From: an uncultured Roseobacter sp.
GTDB taxonomy: Bacteria > Pseudomonadota > Alphaproteobacteria > Rhodobacterales > Rhodobacteraceae
Assembly: GCF_947491795.1 (NCBI RefSeq)
Contig: NZ_CANLKW010000005.1
Location: 1 to 64,000 of the forward strand
DNA: 64,000 bases
Direction of reading: 5' to 3'
A model generated the notes under the pieces. The model was not told the origin of the DNA. It saw only the letters and a program-made list of their open reading frames with translations, and made no database searches. Shown here one piece after another: positions 26,477 through 35,208 of this stretch (position 1 is its first letter; each line of letters begins with the position of its first letter). The translations under genes were made by a program, and so were the position numbers.

Positions 26477-27306
26477 CCTGTCAGAAAGGCGTCCACGGCA
26501 GACCGGTTCAGCGTTGAACGCTGGTCTTCGGGGACAGAGATATGCAGGGCAGCCGCGGCCTGGGCAAAGGGTATCGCGTCGGTGATTTCCATGCCCTCAG
26601 ACACCCGCGCTGCCAGTGCACCGATGAACATATCGCCCGCACCATGTGTCGAGACGACTTCAACGGTTTCAGCCGGCCAGTGCCCGCCCAGAAAGAGCAC
26701 ACCCTCTGCACCGGCAGTTCTGAGCATCTGTGTCCTGATGCCCGCCTTGCTGTAGAATTCCGCCTCGACCCGGTTCACGATCAGCAGATCAATACTTTCG
26801 GCCAGCGCGTCGGGCAAAGAGCGCGCGGGAGCCGCATTCAGCCAGACCTGCGCGCCCGCCGCCCGCGCGTTGCGGGCGATCTCCAGATTGGCAGCGTCGG
26901 GGATTTCATTCTGCAAAATGACCAGAGACGTGTCCGGCGGCAGCGTGATGCGGTCCGCGTCGATGTTCAGATTGGCCGCAGAGACGATGACGGCCCCGTA
27001 CTCCCCGTTGGCGTCAACGATTGCGGCACTCATACCGCTGGCACCATCGTCGGTTTGCAGCTGGGACAGATCAATCCCGGATGTCTGCAACGTTTCGCGC
27101 AGCATTTCCCCGAACCGGTCCCGGCCCAAACGTCCTGCAAAGTGAACACCGGCGCCCATCCGCGCGGCAGCCAGGGCCTGGTTGCCGCCTTTTCCACCGA
27201 AAACATAATTCACCGATGTGCCGGCAACGGTTTCGTCCGTGGCCGGCAGGTGCGGCGCGCGGAGCACCACGTCCAGATGCAGGGATCCGGCAACGAGCAG
27301 GCTCAC
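26473..27306 (-). CDS. PfkB-family carbohydrate kinase
   Basis: A 277-residue ribokinase-like sugar kinase. The N-terminal Gly motif is FGGKGGNQALAAARMGAGV and the catalytic motif is VSTHGAGDMFIGALAAR with the Asp of GAGD. It is slightly shorter than the ribokinase at 11487 (303) and is a distinct paralogue. It overlaps the following isomerase/epimerase gene (27303-27306), which lies upstream in the direction of transcription, so the two form an operon. The start MSLLVAGSLHLDVVLRAPHLP is typical for this family. Substrate unknown; the context suggests a keto-sugar or 2-keto-3-deoxy acid. Confidence 0.87.
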   Translation of the reverse strand: MSLLVAGSLHLDVVLRAPHLPATDETVAGTSVNYVFGGKGGNQALAAARMGAGVHFAGRLGRDRFGEMLRETLQTSGIDLSQLQTDDGASGMSAAIVDANGEYGAVIVSAANLNIDADRITLPPDTSLVILQNEIPDAANLEIARNARAAGAQVWLNAAPARSLPDALAESIDLLIVNRVEAEFYSKAGIRTQMLRTAGAEGVLFLGGHWPAETVEVVSTHGAGDMFIGALAARVSEGMEITDAIPFAQAAAALHISVPEDQRSTLNRSAVDAFLTG

Positions 27307-28289
27307 CCCAGCATGGCACCCTGGACAATCCGCATCGCTCGTGGCGCGTCCTGCGCGGCGATTGCATTCTGCAGGTCCGTGTTCCCAACCAGTCTGGCGG
27401 CTGTTGCCCGCAGTTTTTGAACGACTTCAATGTTTGTGCGCGCTTCCTCGACAGGGTCGAGGCCGGAGTGATCCGGGAAGGTGTCAAAATAGATGGCCCC
27501 GTTGTAGCCGCACCGCTCCAGTTCAACCAGCAGCTCAACCGTCTGAATGGGATGGACAGCGCCGACCATCAGCCCGTTGTCCCATTTGCCGTAGCCGTCA
27601 TTCAGATGAACACCCAGAATGCGCGAATGCCGTGCGACAAGTGCCGCGGCAAAAGCAGGCATCTCGTCGGCATAAAGAACGTGGGCAAAATCCAGTGTGA
27701 CACCTGTGTTGGGGCGTGCGATTTCGCGCAGTGCCAGCAGGGTCGTGGCGGCATCAGGCATCAGCGCAAAGGCACGCGGTTCGTTTGGTTTGTACTCCAG
27801 TGCAATATCAATACCGGGGTTATGATCCGCGACCTCTGCCATCGCGGCCAGCGTGCGGTCCCAGGCCTGGGCATAGTCCATCTGGAAGGAATAATCGAAA
27901 CCGTCCTGTCCCATCCAGAGTGTCATGAGATTGCCGCCCATTTCGGCCAGCACATCGAGCCCGCGTTTGGTCTCGTCAATGGCTGCGCGCCGTACGGTGG
28001 CGTCCGGATGGGTGAAAGCTCCGAGTTTATAGCCCGGATCGGTGTAGTAGCGCATGGCCACGCCGTTCAGCACCATGCCGTTGTCCTCCAGAACCCGGCT
28101 CAGGTGCTCTGGTGTGTCCGCGGCGAAATGATCCGGGTAATTGAGATCAGCCGCGTTCAACCCGGCCGTCGCTGCCCGCGCCAGAAGATCAGCCGTTGTC
28201 ACGGCGTTTTTTCCGGGCCAGTACGCCGATGCGCCAATCCGGAAAGCATTGAGTCGGGCGGCAAATCGGGGAGGGGAGGGCGTAATCAT
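27303..28289 (-). CDS. TIM-barrel sugar phosphate isomerase/epimerase
   Basis: A 328-residue protein of the AP-endonuclease-2/xylose isomerase-like TIM-barrel superfamily. Metal-ligand motifs fit: IDIALEYKPNEPRA (Glu), GVTLDFAHVL (Asp/His), GVHLNDGYGKWD (His, Asp). These are close to L-rhamnose isomerase-like and hydroxypyruvate/tagatose epimerase-like proteins. I chose ATG at 28289 (MITPSPPRF) over 28391, as GGGGAGGGC precedes it and the family similarity begins there. It overlaps the PfkB kinase, so isomerisation followed by phosphorylation is the probable order. Confidence 0.85.
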   Translation of the reverse strand: MITPSPPRFAARLNAFRIGASAYWPGKNAVTTADLLARAATAGLNAADLNYPDHFAADTPEHLSRVLEDNGMVLNGVAMRYYTDPGYKLGAFTHPDATVRRAAIDETKRGLDVLAEMGGNLMTLWMGQDGFDYSFQMDYAQAWDRTLAAMAEVADHNPGIDIALEYKPNEPRAFALMPDAATTLLALREIARPNTGVTLDFAHVLYADEMPAFAAALVARHSRILGVHLNDGYGKWDNGLMVGAVHPIQTVELLVELERCGYNGAIYFDTFPDHSGLDPVEEARTNIEVVQKLRATAARLVGNTDLQNAIAAQDAPRAMRIVQGAMLG

Positions 28290-28518
28290 GACTGCAAGCG
28301 TAACAGCAGTGTTGTCAGGGGTGCAATCGCCATACGTGGCCAGCCGGTGTTTATCACCGCCCTGTCCTGTGCGGGCCATTGCCAGGGTCACTGCGTATCT
28401 GGCGCATTTGTTCTTTCAGGCCTTGTCCTGAAAAATTCTGAGTCGGAGGTCGTTTTCGTATCTGCCAATACCACCACAGACGTTAGGCTCGGGGGAAACG
28501 GAGGGAGACCGCCCGGTT

Positions 28519-29673
28519 ATGGACAAGCACGATCTGATTGCACTGCGGCACGAATTTCACCGGTTTCCGGAAACAGGGTTTTCCGAAACCCGGACCAAAG
28601 CCCGGGTGGCAGAAATCCTCAGAGACCTCGGCCTCGAGGTATATGAGGGGGCAGGTGTTGTTGGCCTCTTGCGCCGTGGCGGTGGAAACCGGGCGATTGG
28701 CCTGCGCGCCGATATGGATGCGCTGCCGATCACGGAAAAAAGCACGCACGCATATGTGTCGCAACAAAGTGGCGTGATGCATGCCTGTGGGCATGACGGG
28801 CATTTGACCATGCTGCTCGGTGCGGCTGCGGCCCTGGCGCAGGATGCCGGGTTTGACGGCACCGTCGTTTTTCTGTTCCAGCCTAACGAAGAACATGGCC
28901 TGGGTGCACAGGCGATGATCAGTGAGGGCGTGCTGGAGCGGTTTCCCATCAGCGAGGTCTATGCGATCCACAATCTGCCCGGCGCACCGCTGGGGCATGT
29001 GCTCACCCGTCCGGGGCAGATCTGTGCGAGCGAGAGCCTTTTCTCGATCGACATCACCGGTCAGGGCGGCCATGCGTCCATGCCGCACGTGGGCCGGGAC
29101 GCGATCACCGTCGGGGCGGAAATGGTCCAGGCGCTGCAGACAATCGTGGCGCGGAAACTGCCCCCGGGTGCGGGCGCGGTTGTGTCGGTCACGGAGTTTC
29201 TGACCGATGGTCAGCGCAATGTCCTGCCCGGCCATGCCACTCTGAAAGGGGATGTCCGGGCACGCGTGCCAGAGGACCGTATGAAGGTCGCGTCCCTGAT
29301 AAAACAGATTGCGGGCGGCATTGCTGAAGCGCATGGGGTGTCCGCTTCTGTGAGTTTCGACACTGAATTCATTGAAACGATCAATTCAGAAGAGCCCGTG
29401 CAGGCCGTTGTTTGGGCGGCACGGCGCACCGGTCTCGACGTCGACGGCGCGTGCATGCCGATGAGTTTTTCGGAGGATTTCGCCCATTTCTGCGCAGCTG
29501 TGCCCGGGTGCTTCCTGTTGATGGGCAACGGCACCGAAGGCGCCTGCGGTCAGCCGCTGCACGCGGATGACTATGATTTCAACGACGATCTGCTGCCCAT
29601 AGGTGCTGCCTTCTGGGCGCAGCTTGTGCGGGACAGATTACCCGCAACCGAAAAGGGGCCTGAGCATGTTTGA
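28519..29673 (+). CDS. M20-family amidohydrolase (hippurate hydrolase-like)
   Basis: A 384-residue zinc-dependent peptidase/deacylase of the M20D family (hippurate hydrolase, N-acyl-amino-acid deacylase). Zinc-binding motifs are visible: MHACGHDGHLTMLLGAA, QPNEEHGLGAQAM and YAIHNLPGAPLG, with the last metal ligand near MSFSEDFAHF. The dimerisation lid domain starts near residue 175. It likely removes an acyl group from an amino acid or amine. Its end overlaps the next gene by eight bases, so it is coupled to the creatinase-like protein. Together they suggest breakdown of a small N-acylated nitrogen compound. Confidence 0.9.
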   Translation: MDKHDLIALRHEFHRFPETGFSETRTKARVAEILRDLGLEVYEGAGVVGLLRRGGGNRAIGLRADMDALPITEKSTHAYVSQQSGVMHACGHDGHLTMLLGAAAALAQDAGFDGTVVFLFQPNEEHGLGAQAMISEGVLERFPISEVYAIHNLPGAPLGHVLTRPGQICASESLFSIDITGQGGHASMPHVGRDAITVGAEMVQALQTIVARKLPPGAGAVVSVTEFLTDGQRNVLPGHATLKGDVRARVPEDRMKVASLIKQIAGGIAEAHGVSASVSFDTEFIETINSEEPVQAVVWAARRTGLDVDGACMPMSFSEDFAHFCAAVPGCFLLMGNGTEGACGQPLHADDYDFNDDLLPIGAAFWAQLVRDRLPATEKGPEHV

Positions 29674-30811
29674 AGAGCGGATGAACGCATTTCGGGACCG
29701 CCTTGCGCAGCAGAACATTGATGTGGCGCTGATCACGGATGACGACAATGTCTACTACCTGACCGGTTATTTTGACTATTTGCACATGGAATTCGGGCGC
29801 CCCACGATCCTTGTCGTGCACCGGGACGGGCCCAGTCTGCTGATCACCCCATCACTGGATCTCGCAGCGGCAAGGGCTGCGGCGCGGGTGGACCGGATCG
29901 CCGCATGGAATGATGGCATGGGGGATGAGTGGCGCGCTGAACTGCCTGCCGCGGTCGCAGGTGCGGACAGTGTCGCCATGGAACCAGCGCACATGCCTCC
30001 ACCTGTCCGCGCCTTTGTGAACGGGTTGATCCCGCCGGAAAAGATGACAACCGTGACGCCGGTTTTGTCAGACATGCGCATGATCAAATCCAAAGCCGAA
30101 TTGCAGATGGCCCGGCACGCGGGTCAGGTCGCGAATGCAATGATGTCTGCGGGCCGCGCCGCCATTGCCCCGGGGGTCCCGGAATATGAGGTCGCTCTGG
30201 CCATTTCGCAGGCCGGTACACGAAAGGCGGCTGAACTGCTGGCCGCACATTATGCCGAGGCGGATATGTCGCCGAACACGCATTTTCTGCAGATTATGGC
30301 CTCTGGTGAAAACATAACCAAAACCCATCACCGCGCCTCTGCCCGGATCATGCAGCACGGCGAACCTGTTTTCCTGTGTTTTTGTGGCATGACCAATTTT
30401 CACCGCTTCAAACTGGGCTTTGACCGGACATTCTGGATTGGGGAGGCGGCGGACCCGCGCCAGATCGCGCTTTATGAGGTTGCGGTGGCAAGTCAGCGTG
30501 CAGCCCTTGATGCACTGCGCCCGGGTGTGACCGCGGAAGCAGTGCATGCGGCCTATGCCGAGGTCATACAGAGCGCTGGCTTTGATTATCCGTTCCGATG
30601 CGGTCGTGCGACGGGCTTCAGTTTTCTGGAAGCGCCCCAGCTTGTGACCGGAGACAAAACCGTGCTGCAGCCCGGGATGGTTCTGGCCGTCGACGGCTCT
30701 GTCAGCTCGGACAGTTTCCGTGCTCAGGTCGGCGACAGTGTCATCGTGACCGAAGACGGCTGGGAACCTCTGACGGACCACCCCAAAGCGGTTGCCGAGG
30801 TCACGCTGTAA
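29666..30811 (+). CDS. Creatinase/M24-fold protein with non-canonical metal site
   Basis: A 381-residue pita-bread-fold protein. The N-terminal creatinase domain is clear (NIDVALITDDDNVYYLTGYF), as is the linker MRMIKSKAELQMARHAGQVA. The C-terminal M24 domain lacks the usual five metal ligands: the Asp in the strand before the RT motif, the GHG histidine (here GRATGF) and the final Glu pair (here AVDGS and AQVGDS) are all changed. Overall it resembles creatinase, which is metal-independent, more than Xaa-Pro dipeptidase; a His (KTHHRAS) and acidic residues remain in roughly equivalent places. I chose ATG 29666 because it overlaps the M20 stop. The reaction is not known. Confidence 0.8.
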   Translation: MFEERMNAFRDRLAQQNIDVALITDDDNVYYLTGYFDYLHMEFGRPTILVVHRDGPSLLITPSLDLAAARAAARVDRIAAWNDGMGDEWRAELPAAVAGADSVAMEPAHMPPPVRAFVNGLIPPEKMTTVTPVLSDMRMIKSKAELQMARHAGQVANAMMSAGRAAIAPGVPEYEVALAISQAGTRKAAELLAAHYAEADMSPNTHFLQIMASGENITKTHHRASARIMQHGEPVFLCFCGMTNFHRFKLGFDRTFWIGEAADPRQIALYEVAVASQRAALDALRPGVTAEAVHAAYAEVIQSAGFDYPFRCGRATGFSFLEAPQLVTGDKTVLQPGMVLAVDGSVSSDSFRAQVGDSVIVTEDGWEPLTDHPKAVAEVTL

Positions 30812-30822
30812 ACCAGCGCCTC

Positions 30823-32146
30823 TCAGGCCGGGGCGCTGTGGTTTTTTTGCGTTGCGGTCAACCGCCCGCTGCCACAGCCAGCGCGCCAGCCGCGCAAATC
30901 CGATACCGGTCCGAAACTCGAAGGCTTCAAAATGCATGCCGCGCGCGCAGATACCGGCAGCAGGCAGCGTTCGCAAAAGTGTTCTGCGCATTTCCACCGG
31001 CCCGCAGAAAGACAGCTGTGTTCCCGTCCCCAGAGCAGCCATTTCCCGCGCGATGTCACCGGCGTTCAGCCTGCGGCCATGGGAGGTCTCCGTAACCTGA
31101 AGCGTCAGGTTGTCTTTCGCGGCAGTCAGCGCCTCCAGCTCTGACAAATGCGGGGCCTCGGTCCGGTCGCGGACACTGTACATCAGCGTCACTGGCTGAT
31201 CGCCCGGTCTGAGTGCCGCGGCCTGCGCCACAAAGGGCGTGATGCCGATACCGGCCGCGACCCAGACAGCGGGGCGGCGCGCTTTGTGAAGAAAGCGGCC
31301 GAAGGGGCCATGGACGTGCACAATCTGACCGGTCGCCACGGCACCGTCCAGCAACTCTGTGAAATCCCCCAGAGCGCGCACTGTGATGCGCAAGGTGCCA
31401 TCGGGACCGATGGCCGAAAAGGTAAAGGGATGAGCTTCGGGCAAGCCTGCGCCGGTGAAGCGGAAAAGACCGAACTGGCCGGGTCGTGGCTTCAGGGCGC
31501 GTGCATCTGGCGTCATGGTGATGGCAAGAGAACCACCTGTCCGCTGGAGCTGTGTGATCCGGTATGATGCAGCCGGTTTCATATGCTCGGGCAGCACTGT
31601 GTAAGCCCAGGCCACCGCCCCCAGTGCGCAGAAAACCCCGGTAAACAACCCTGCCGGATCGCCCATCGCAAAGGGCTTGCTGATCAAGGCAAAATGAAGC
31701 GACCCGGCGATAAACAGGGCGCCCATCGATTTATGGGTCCATTTCCACAGATGGTATGGAAGAAACGTCATCACGGACAGCAGAACAAGGATCAGCAAGC
31801 CATACAGGCTGAGCTCGCCAAGGGTTTCCGCAATGTCGTTCACGACAGAGTTCGGGCTGGTGCCGGGCATATCTGCATCAATGGTGTCATGCAGCAACAG
31901 TGCCGCCATTGCGGTCATGCCCGCCCATTTGTGAATGATGTAAACGCGGTCAAGGCCGGCGAAAAGTGTTTCAACGACCGGCAATCGGGTCGCCATGATC
32001 TGCCCCCATGCCATCAGGATAAGTGCCAGAAGCCCCAGGTACTGACTGAAAAGCGCAAGCGGGTCGGGCGTGGCGGGCAGTGCAGCGAGTTGCCAGGCGG
32101 GCACCAGTGCGGTACCGGCCAGGGCCAGCAATCCGGTAGATTTCAT
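30823..32146 (-). CDS. Ferric-reductase-like flavocytochrome, 3' end frameshifted at A7 run
   Basis: A membrane NAD(P)H oxidoreductase of the ferric reductase/NOX group. Six helices carry paired histidines (VYIIHKWAG and LLLHDTID; LPYHLWKWTH and SLHFALI), expected to bind two hemes. The cytosolic half has the FAD motif HPFTFSA and the nucleotide-binding GIGITPF, and ends near HFEAFEFRTGIGFARLARWL. ATG at 32146 follows GAGGACAAA. In the given sequence the frame runs on without stop to 30068, across the opposite-strand creatinase-like gene. One base fewer in the run of seven A (30842-30848) would give the ending NAKNHSAPA and a stop at 30823, so I list that end. Sequencing error, mutation or slippage are all possible. 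Confidence 0.75.
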
Positions 32147-32156
32147 ATCTTTGTCC

Positions 32157-32666
32157 TCAGATTTCTTTGCGCCGGGCGCCGTCGACCAGATCATCACTGA
32201 GCAGGTCATCCAGAAAAACGCTCAGCAGTTGCACGCGTCCGGTGACGTCGGCTTTGCGGTAGACGGCGGCGCACTGCGCCTTGATCGTGCCAGGGCGCGT
32301 TTCACGGATCTCTGCAATGTCTGAAATGGAAAAGCCTTTGATGGCCAGAATTGCCACATCCTGTTCCGCTGACGTCAGAGACCACTGCCCGAACCGCTGT
32401 TCAAGAACATCGGCAAAGGCACCGGAAGCAACCCTGATCTGGTCATTCAGCTGATCATGCCGGCGCAGCATATGACGCAGCTCGTTTCCGGTAAAAATCA
32501 GCCCCAGAAAGAGCGCGACAGTCACCAGCGCTTCAATGACGTCGCTTTCCGCAAGTGAGTTGATGGCCTGGGGCCACAGCAGATCCCAGGTGATGTCCAT
32601 CAGAAAGTATCCGCAGCAAACAGCCTGGAGAGCAAACAAAGACCAGAGAACAGTGGTGCGGGTCAT
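32157..32666 (-). CDS. Membrane-anchored LuxR-type DNA-binding regulator
   Basis: A 169-residue protein with two hydrophobic helices (about residues 5-24 and 43-61), a short charged linker (GNELRHMLRRHDQLNDQI) and a C-terminal LuxR/GerE helix-turn-helix (about residues 95-160: LTSAEQDVAILAIKGFSISD followed by IAEIRETRPGTIKAQCAAVY). There is no receiver or autoinducer domain, so any sensing must come from the membrane part. It sits between the PepSY gene and the ferric-reductase-like gene, ten bases before the latter, and probably controls this small operon or a regulon for redox/iron. ATG at 32666 starts directly before the first helix; the longer frame to 32903 overlaps PepSY and is rejected. 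Confidence 0.8.
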   Translation of the reverse strand: MTRTTVLWSLFALQAVCCGYFLMDITWDLLWPQAINSLAESDVIEALVTVALFLGLIFTGNELRHMLRRHDQLNDQIRVASGAFADVLEQRFGQWSLTSAEQDVAILAIKGFSISDIAEIRETRPGTIKAQCAAVYRKADVTGRVQLLSVFLDDLLSDDLVDGARRKEI

Positions 32667-32730
32667 GAAGGCTACCTTTGTCAGACGAGGGCCGCGCGCC
32701 AGAACCGAGGGCCTGGCGCACGGGATTTGA

Positions 32731-33009
32731 TCAGTTTTCTTCTGTTTCATCGTCGTCGATGCCCATTTCGATAACAAGTCCGGTCTGCGACGAGACTTCG
32801 ATTTCGTATTCGACACCGTCCAGCAGAGCCGAAACCTCGATTTCATCATCTTCGGCCTCGACCTCGATAACGCTGTATCCCAGCCCGGTGAGATATGCTG
32901 CAACGTCCTCGCCGGTTTTTCCCGCCGCGTCCCCCAGGTTGGTTTGCGCCAGAGCGTAGCCGGGTACGGCGATACAAGCGGTCAGAGCAAGTGATTTGAA
33001 AAAAGTCAT
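32731..33009 (-). CDS. Small secreted PepSY-domain protein
   Basis: A 92-residue periplasmic protein. A signal peptide is obvious (MTFFKSLALTACIAVPGYALA-Q). The mature part is a single PepSY-like domain of about 65 residues (GEDVAAYLTGLGYSVIEVEA, then YEIEVSSQTGLVIEM), very acidic, ending IDDDETEEN. AAAGGACTGACT precedes the ATG at 33009, so the longer 149-residue frame is rejected. PepSY domains often act as inhibitors or modulators of membrane or secreted partners. Here it is the first gene of an operon with the membrane HTH regulator and the flavocytochrome, so it may be a periplasmic ligand for one of them (inference). Confidence 0.85.
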   Translation of the reverse strand: MTFFKSLALTACIAVPGYALAQTNLGDAAGKTGEDVAAYLTGLGYSVIEVEAEDDEIEVSALLDGVEYEIEVSSQTGLVIEMGIDDDETEEN

Positions 33010-33247
33010 AGTCAGTCCTTTCAGTATGTGTTGGTCCGCCTTTGTGCGGTTGCCTCCATCTGGCGACCGACGGGGCGTTCCTGAATTGGACAAACGGGTT
33101 AATACGCAGGGCCTATGCCAAAGGTTTATGCCGTTTCGCGCAGGTTTTCCCGCGCGGGGTGCCGGAAAACGAGCGGCCATGCCACTGATTTTATCAATCG
33201 CGCGTCAATGGGTGTGATGTTGCGCAATTTTTTTCTAGTGTGACCAC
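33010..33247. promoter_or_regulatory. Divergent promoter region (PepSY operon / hydroxyacid dehydrogenase)
   Basis: A 238-base spacer between divergent genes; no gene is seen. It holds the promoters of the PepSY operon on minus and of the hydroxyacid dehydrogenase on plus. I find no clear operator or iron box by eye. Confidence 0.4.
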
Positions 33248-34267
33248 ATGAAACCCATTGTCCTGTCTGCTCCCTTTCCCCGAACGCTTGATCTTATTTT
33301 TTCACCTGAAAAGCTGACGCAGCTTCATGAGGCCTATGAGATCATTGAAACCACCGGCGATGATCTTCCCGGACTGCCGGATCAGATGCTGGGACAGGTG
33401 CGCTACATCATCGGCCAGCCCGCACTGGATGCAGGGACGCTCGACCGGCTTGTGCGGCTGCGCGCTGTGCTGAATGTTGAATCCAATCTGATCGACAATA
33501 TGCCTTATGCGCGTATCTTTTCGCGTGGCATTCACGTGCTGACAACGGGGGCTGTTTTTGCCATGCCTGTTGCTGAACTGGGGTTGGGGCTGGCGTTGGA
33601 TCTGGCACGTGGCATCAGCGGCGCAGATCAGGATTTCCAGCGCGGTCAGGAAAAGTGGGGCGGGGATGGGAATACTGACGCCGTTCTGCTGAGCGGTGCA
33701 CGGGTTGGCATCATCGGGTACGGCGATCTGGGCCGCGCGCTGCGACGCCTGCTGACTGGATTCGGCTGTCAGATTGATGTCTATGATCCCTGGTTGCCGG
33801 ACAGGCTTTTGAAGGCGGATGGCGTGCGGCCTGCGACACTTGCCAGTGTCATGTCAGATGCGGAATTCATCTTTGTGGTCGCGGCGGTCACGACGGAAAA
33901 CCGTCATTTCATAGACAGGGAATTGCTGGCCTCCATGAAACCCGGCGCGCGGATTATCCTTCTCTCCAGGGCGGAGGTTGTGGATTTTGACGCTTTGATT
34001 GCTGCGGTGGAAGAAGGGCGCATCAGGGCCGCGAGCGATGTCTTTCCCGAAGAGCCGCCGGCGCCGGATCATCCGGTCCGGTCGCTGAAAGGGTTTCTGA
34101 GATCGGCACACCGGGCGGGCGCGATGGATGCGGCCTTTTTTCAGATGGGCGAAATGGTTCTGGAAGATATGTCCCTGATGGACCGTGGTCTGCCACCTCT
34201 GTGCTGCAAACGTGCGGAGCCGGAAACCGCGCGTCGGATGCAGTCACGCCCCGTAGATCAGAACTGA
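33248..34267 (+). CDS. D-isomer-specific 2-hydroxyacid dehydrogenase
   Basis: A 339-residue NAD(P)-dependent dehydrogenase. The Rossmann motif is ARVGIIGYGDLGRALRRLL (about residues 154-172). The catalytic triad is present as Arg in LLSRAEVVD, Glu in SDVFPEEPP and His in RSAHRAG. The length is normal (310-340). The family converts 2-keto acids to D-2-hydroxyacids, including phosphoglycerate and glyoxylate. It lies convergent to the RpiR regulator gene and divergent from the PepSY operon, and may be a single-gene unit. Substrate unknown. Confidence 0.9.
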   Translation: MKPIVLSAPFPRTLDLIFSPEKLTQLHEAYEIIETTGDDLPGLPDQMLGQVRYIIGQPALDAGTLDRLVRLRAVLNVESNLIDNMPYARIFSRGIHVLTTGAVFAMPVAELGLGLALDLARGISGADQDFQRGQEKWGGDGNTDAVLLSGARVGIIGYGDLGRALRRLLTGFGCQIDVYDPWLPDRLLKADGVRPATLASVMSDAEFIFVVAAVTTENRHFIDRELLASMKPGARIILLSRAEVVDFDALIAAVEEGRIRAASDVFPEEPPAPDHPVRSLKGFLRSAHRAGAMDAAFFQMGEMVLEDMSLMDRGLPPLCCKRAEPETARRMQSRPVDQN

Positions 34268-34288
34268 ACCAAAAACCGGGCCTGATTG

Positions 34289-35161
34289 TCAGGTAAATTT
34301 CCGAAAGAGCTTTGTTTTGTCAAAGATGTCTTCCAGTTCCTGCATACGGTCCCGGGTGCTGTCCCAGTTAAGCGTCTGAACGGCAGAAATCATACTTTCC
34401 ATCAGCAACATGGTCGTCGCAGCTGAATCCCATGCCGACGGCACGATTATCCGGCTGGTCAGGCAGATGTCCGCAATCCGATGAACGGGCGAGCGCCACT
34501 GGTCGGTGAACAGTACAATCCGAGCACCGCGCGCGCGTGCCATCTCGGCCAGTTTCAGCGTGTTGTTCTCGTACCGGCGGACGTCAAAGATCACGAAAAC
34601 ATCGCCTTCGGAGGCGTTCAGCAGGTAATGCGGCCATGTGTTCGACGTGGACTGAACATGGGTCAGGTTTGGGCGGATCACCTGCATATGCATAAAGAGG
34701 TATTCTGCCAGGGTATGGGTGATCCGTCCGCCTGCAATATAAAGATGACGGTCCTGATCTGCGACCAGTGCACAGGCCTCATCAAAAGCGACCGGATCGA
34801 TATGCGATAATGTATTGCGGATATTGTCGATCACGGCGTCTGTGAAACGGTTCAGAATATGTTCCGACGGAGCCGCCCCCGCCCAGGTTTCATGCTTGGC
34901 AATCGGGCCCTTGGCCGCAGCACCAAGCTCGTCCCGCAGATCAGCCTGAAAATCGGGATAGCCCTTGTACCCGAGCTTTTGCACCATCCGCGCAACGGTC
35001 GGCACGGAGACATTGGCCCCCTTGGCCAGCGCGGTGAGCGGGCCGAGCCCGGATGCGGGGTAGTTTTCCAGGATGGACAGAGCAAGCTGGCGCTCTGCCC
35101 GCGTCAGATCATCCAGCCGTTCCTGAATGCGGTCCGATATCGTCTGGTTTTGGTCGGCCAT
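34289..35161 (-). CDS. MurR/RpiR-family transcriptional regulator
   Basis: A 290-residue regulator with an N-terminal HTH_6 domain (residues 1-75: LTALAKGANVSVPTVARMVQ with the recognition helix, then KLGYKGYPDF) and a C-terminal SIS sugar-isomerase fold (about residues 120-260: DRHLYIAGGRITHTLAEYLF and VFVIFDVRRYENNTLKLA). The SIS domain normally senses a sugar phosphate or related metabolite. ATG at 35161 is favoured; a TTG eight codons upstream is possible. It is divergent from the N-formylglutamate amidohydrolase/TRAP/ligase operon and probably controls it through the palindromes in the shared promoter. A repressor is the usual mode in this family. Confidence 0.9.
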   Translation of the reverse strand: MADQNQTISDRIQERLDDLTRAERQLALSILENYPASGLGPLTALAKGANVSVPTVARMVQKLGYKGYPDFQADLRDELGAAAKGPIAKHETWAGAAPSEHILNRFTDAVIDNIRNTLSHIDPVAFDEACALVADQDRHLYIAGGRITHTLAEYLFMHMQVIRPNLTHVQSTSNTWPHYLLNASEGDVFVIFDVRRYENNTLKLAEMARARGARIVLFTDQWRSPVHRIADICLTSRIIVPSAWDSAATTMLLMESMISAVQTLNWDSTRDRMQELEDIFDKTKLFRKFT

Positions 35162-35208
35162 CAGCAACGCCTTTTTCGCGGGCAAAAATATATCAGCGCG
35201 AACCAGCG

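Noticed and set aside
30068..30810. The antisense continuation of the ferric-reductase-like frame as a genuine C-terminal domain
   Set aside because: It lies wholly opposite the creatinase-like gene, has the Arg/His/Gly-rich composition of antisense reading and no domain signal. The family ends near 30.85 kb and a one-base slip at the A7 run restores a stop.
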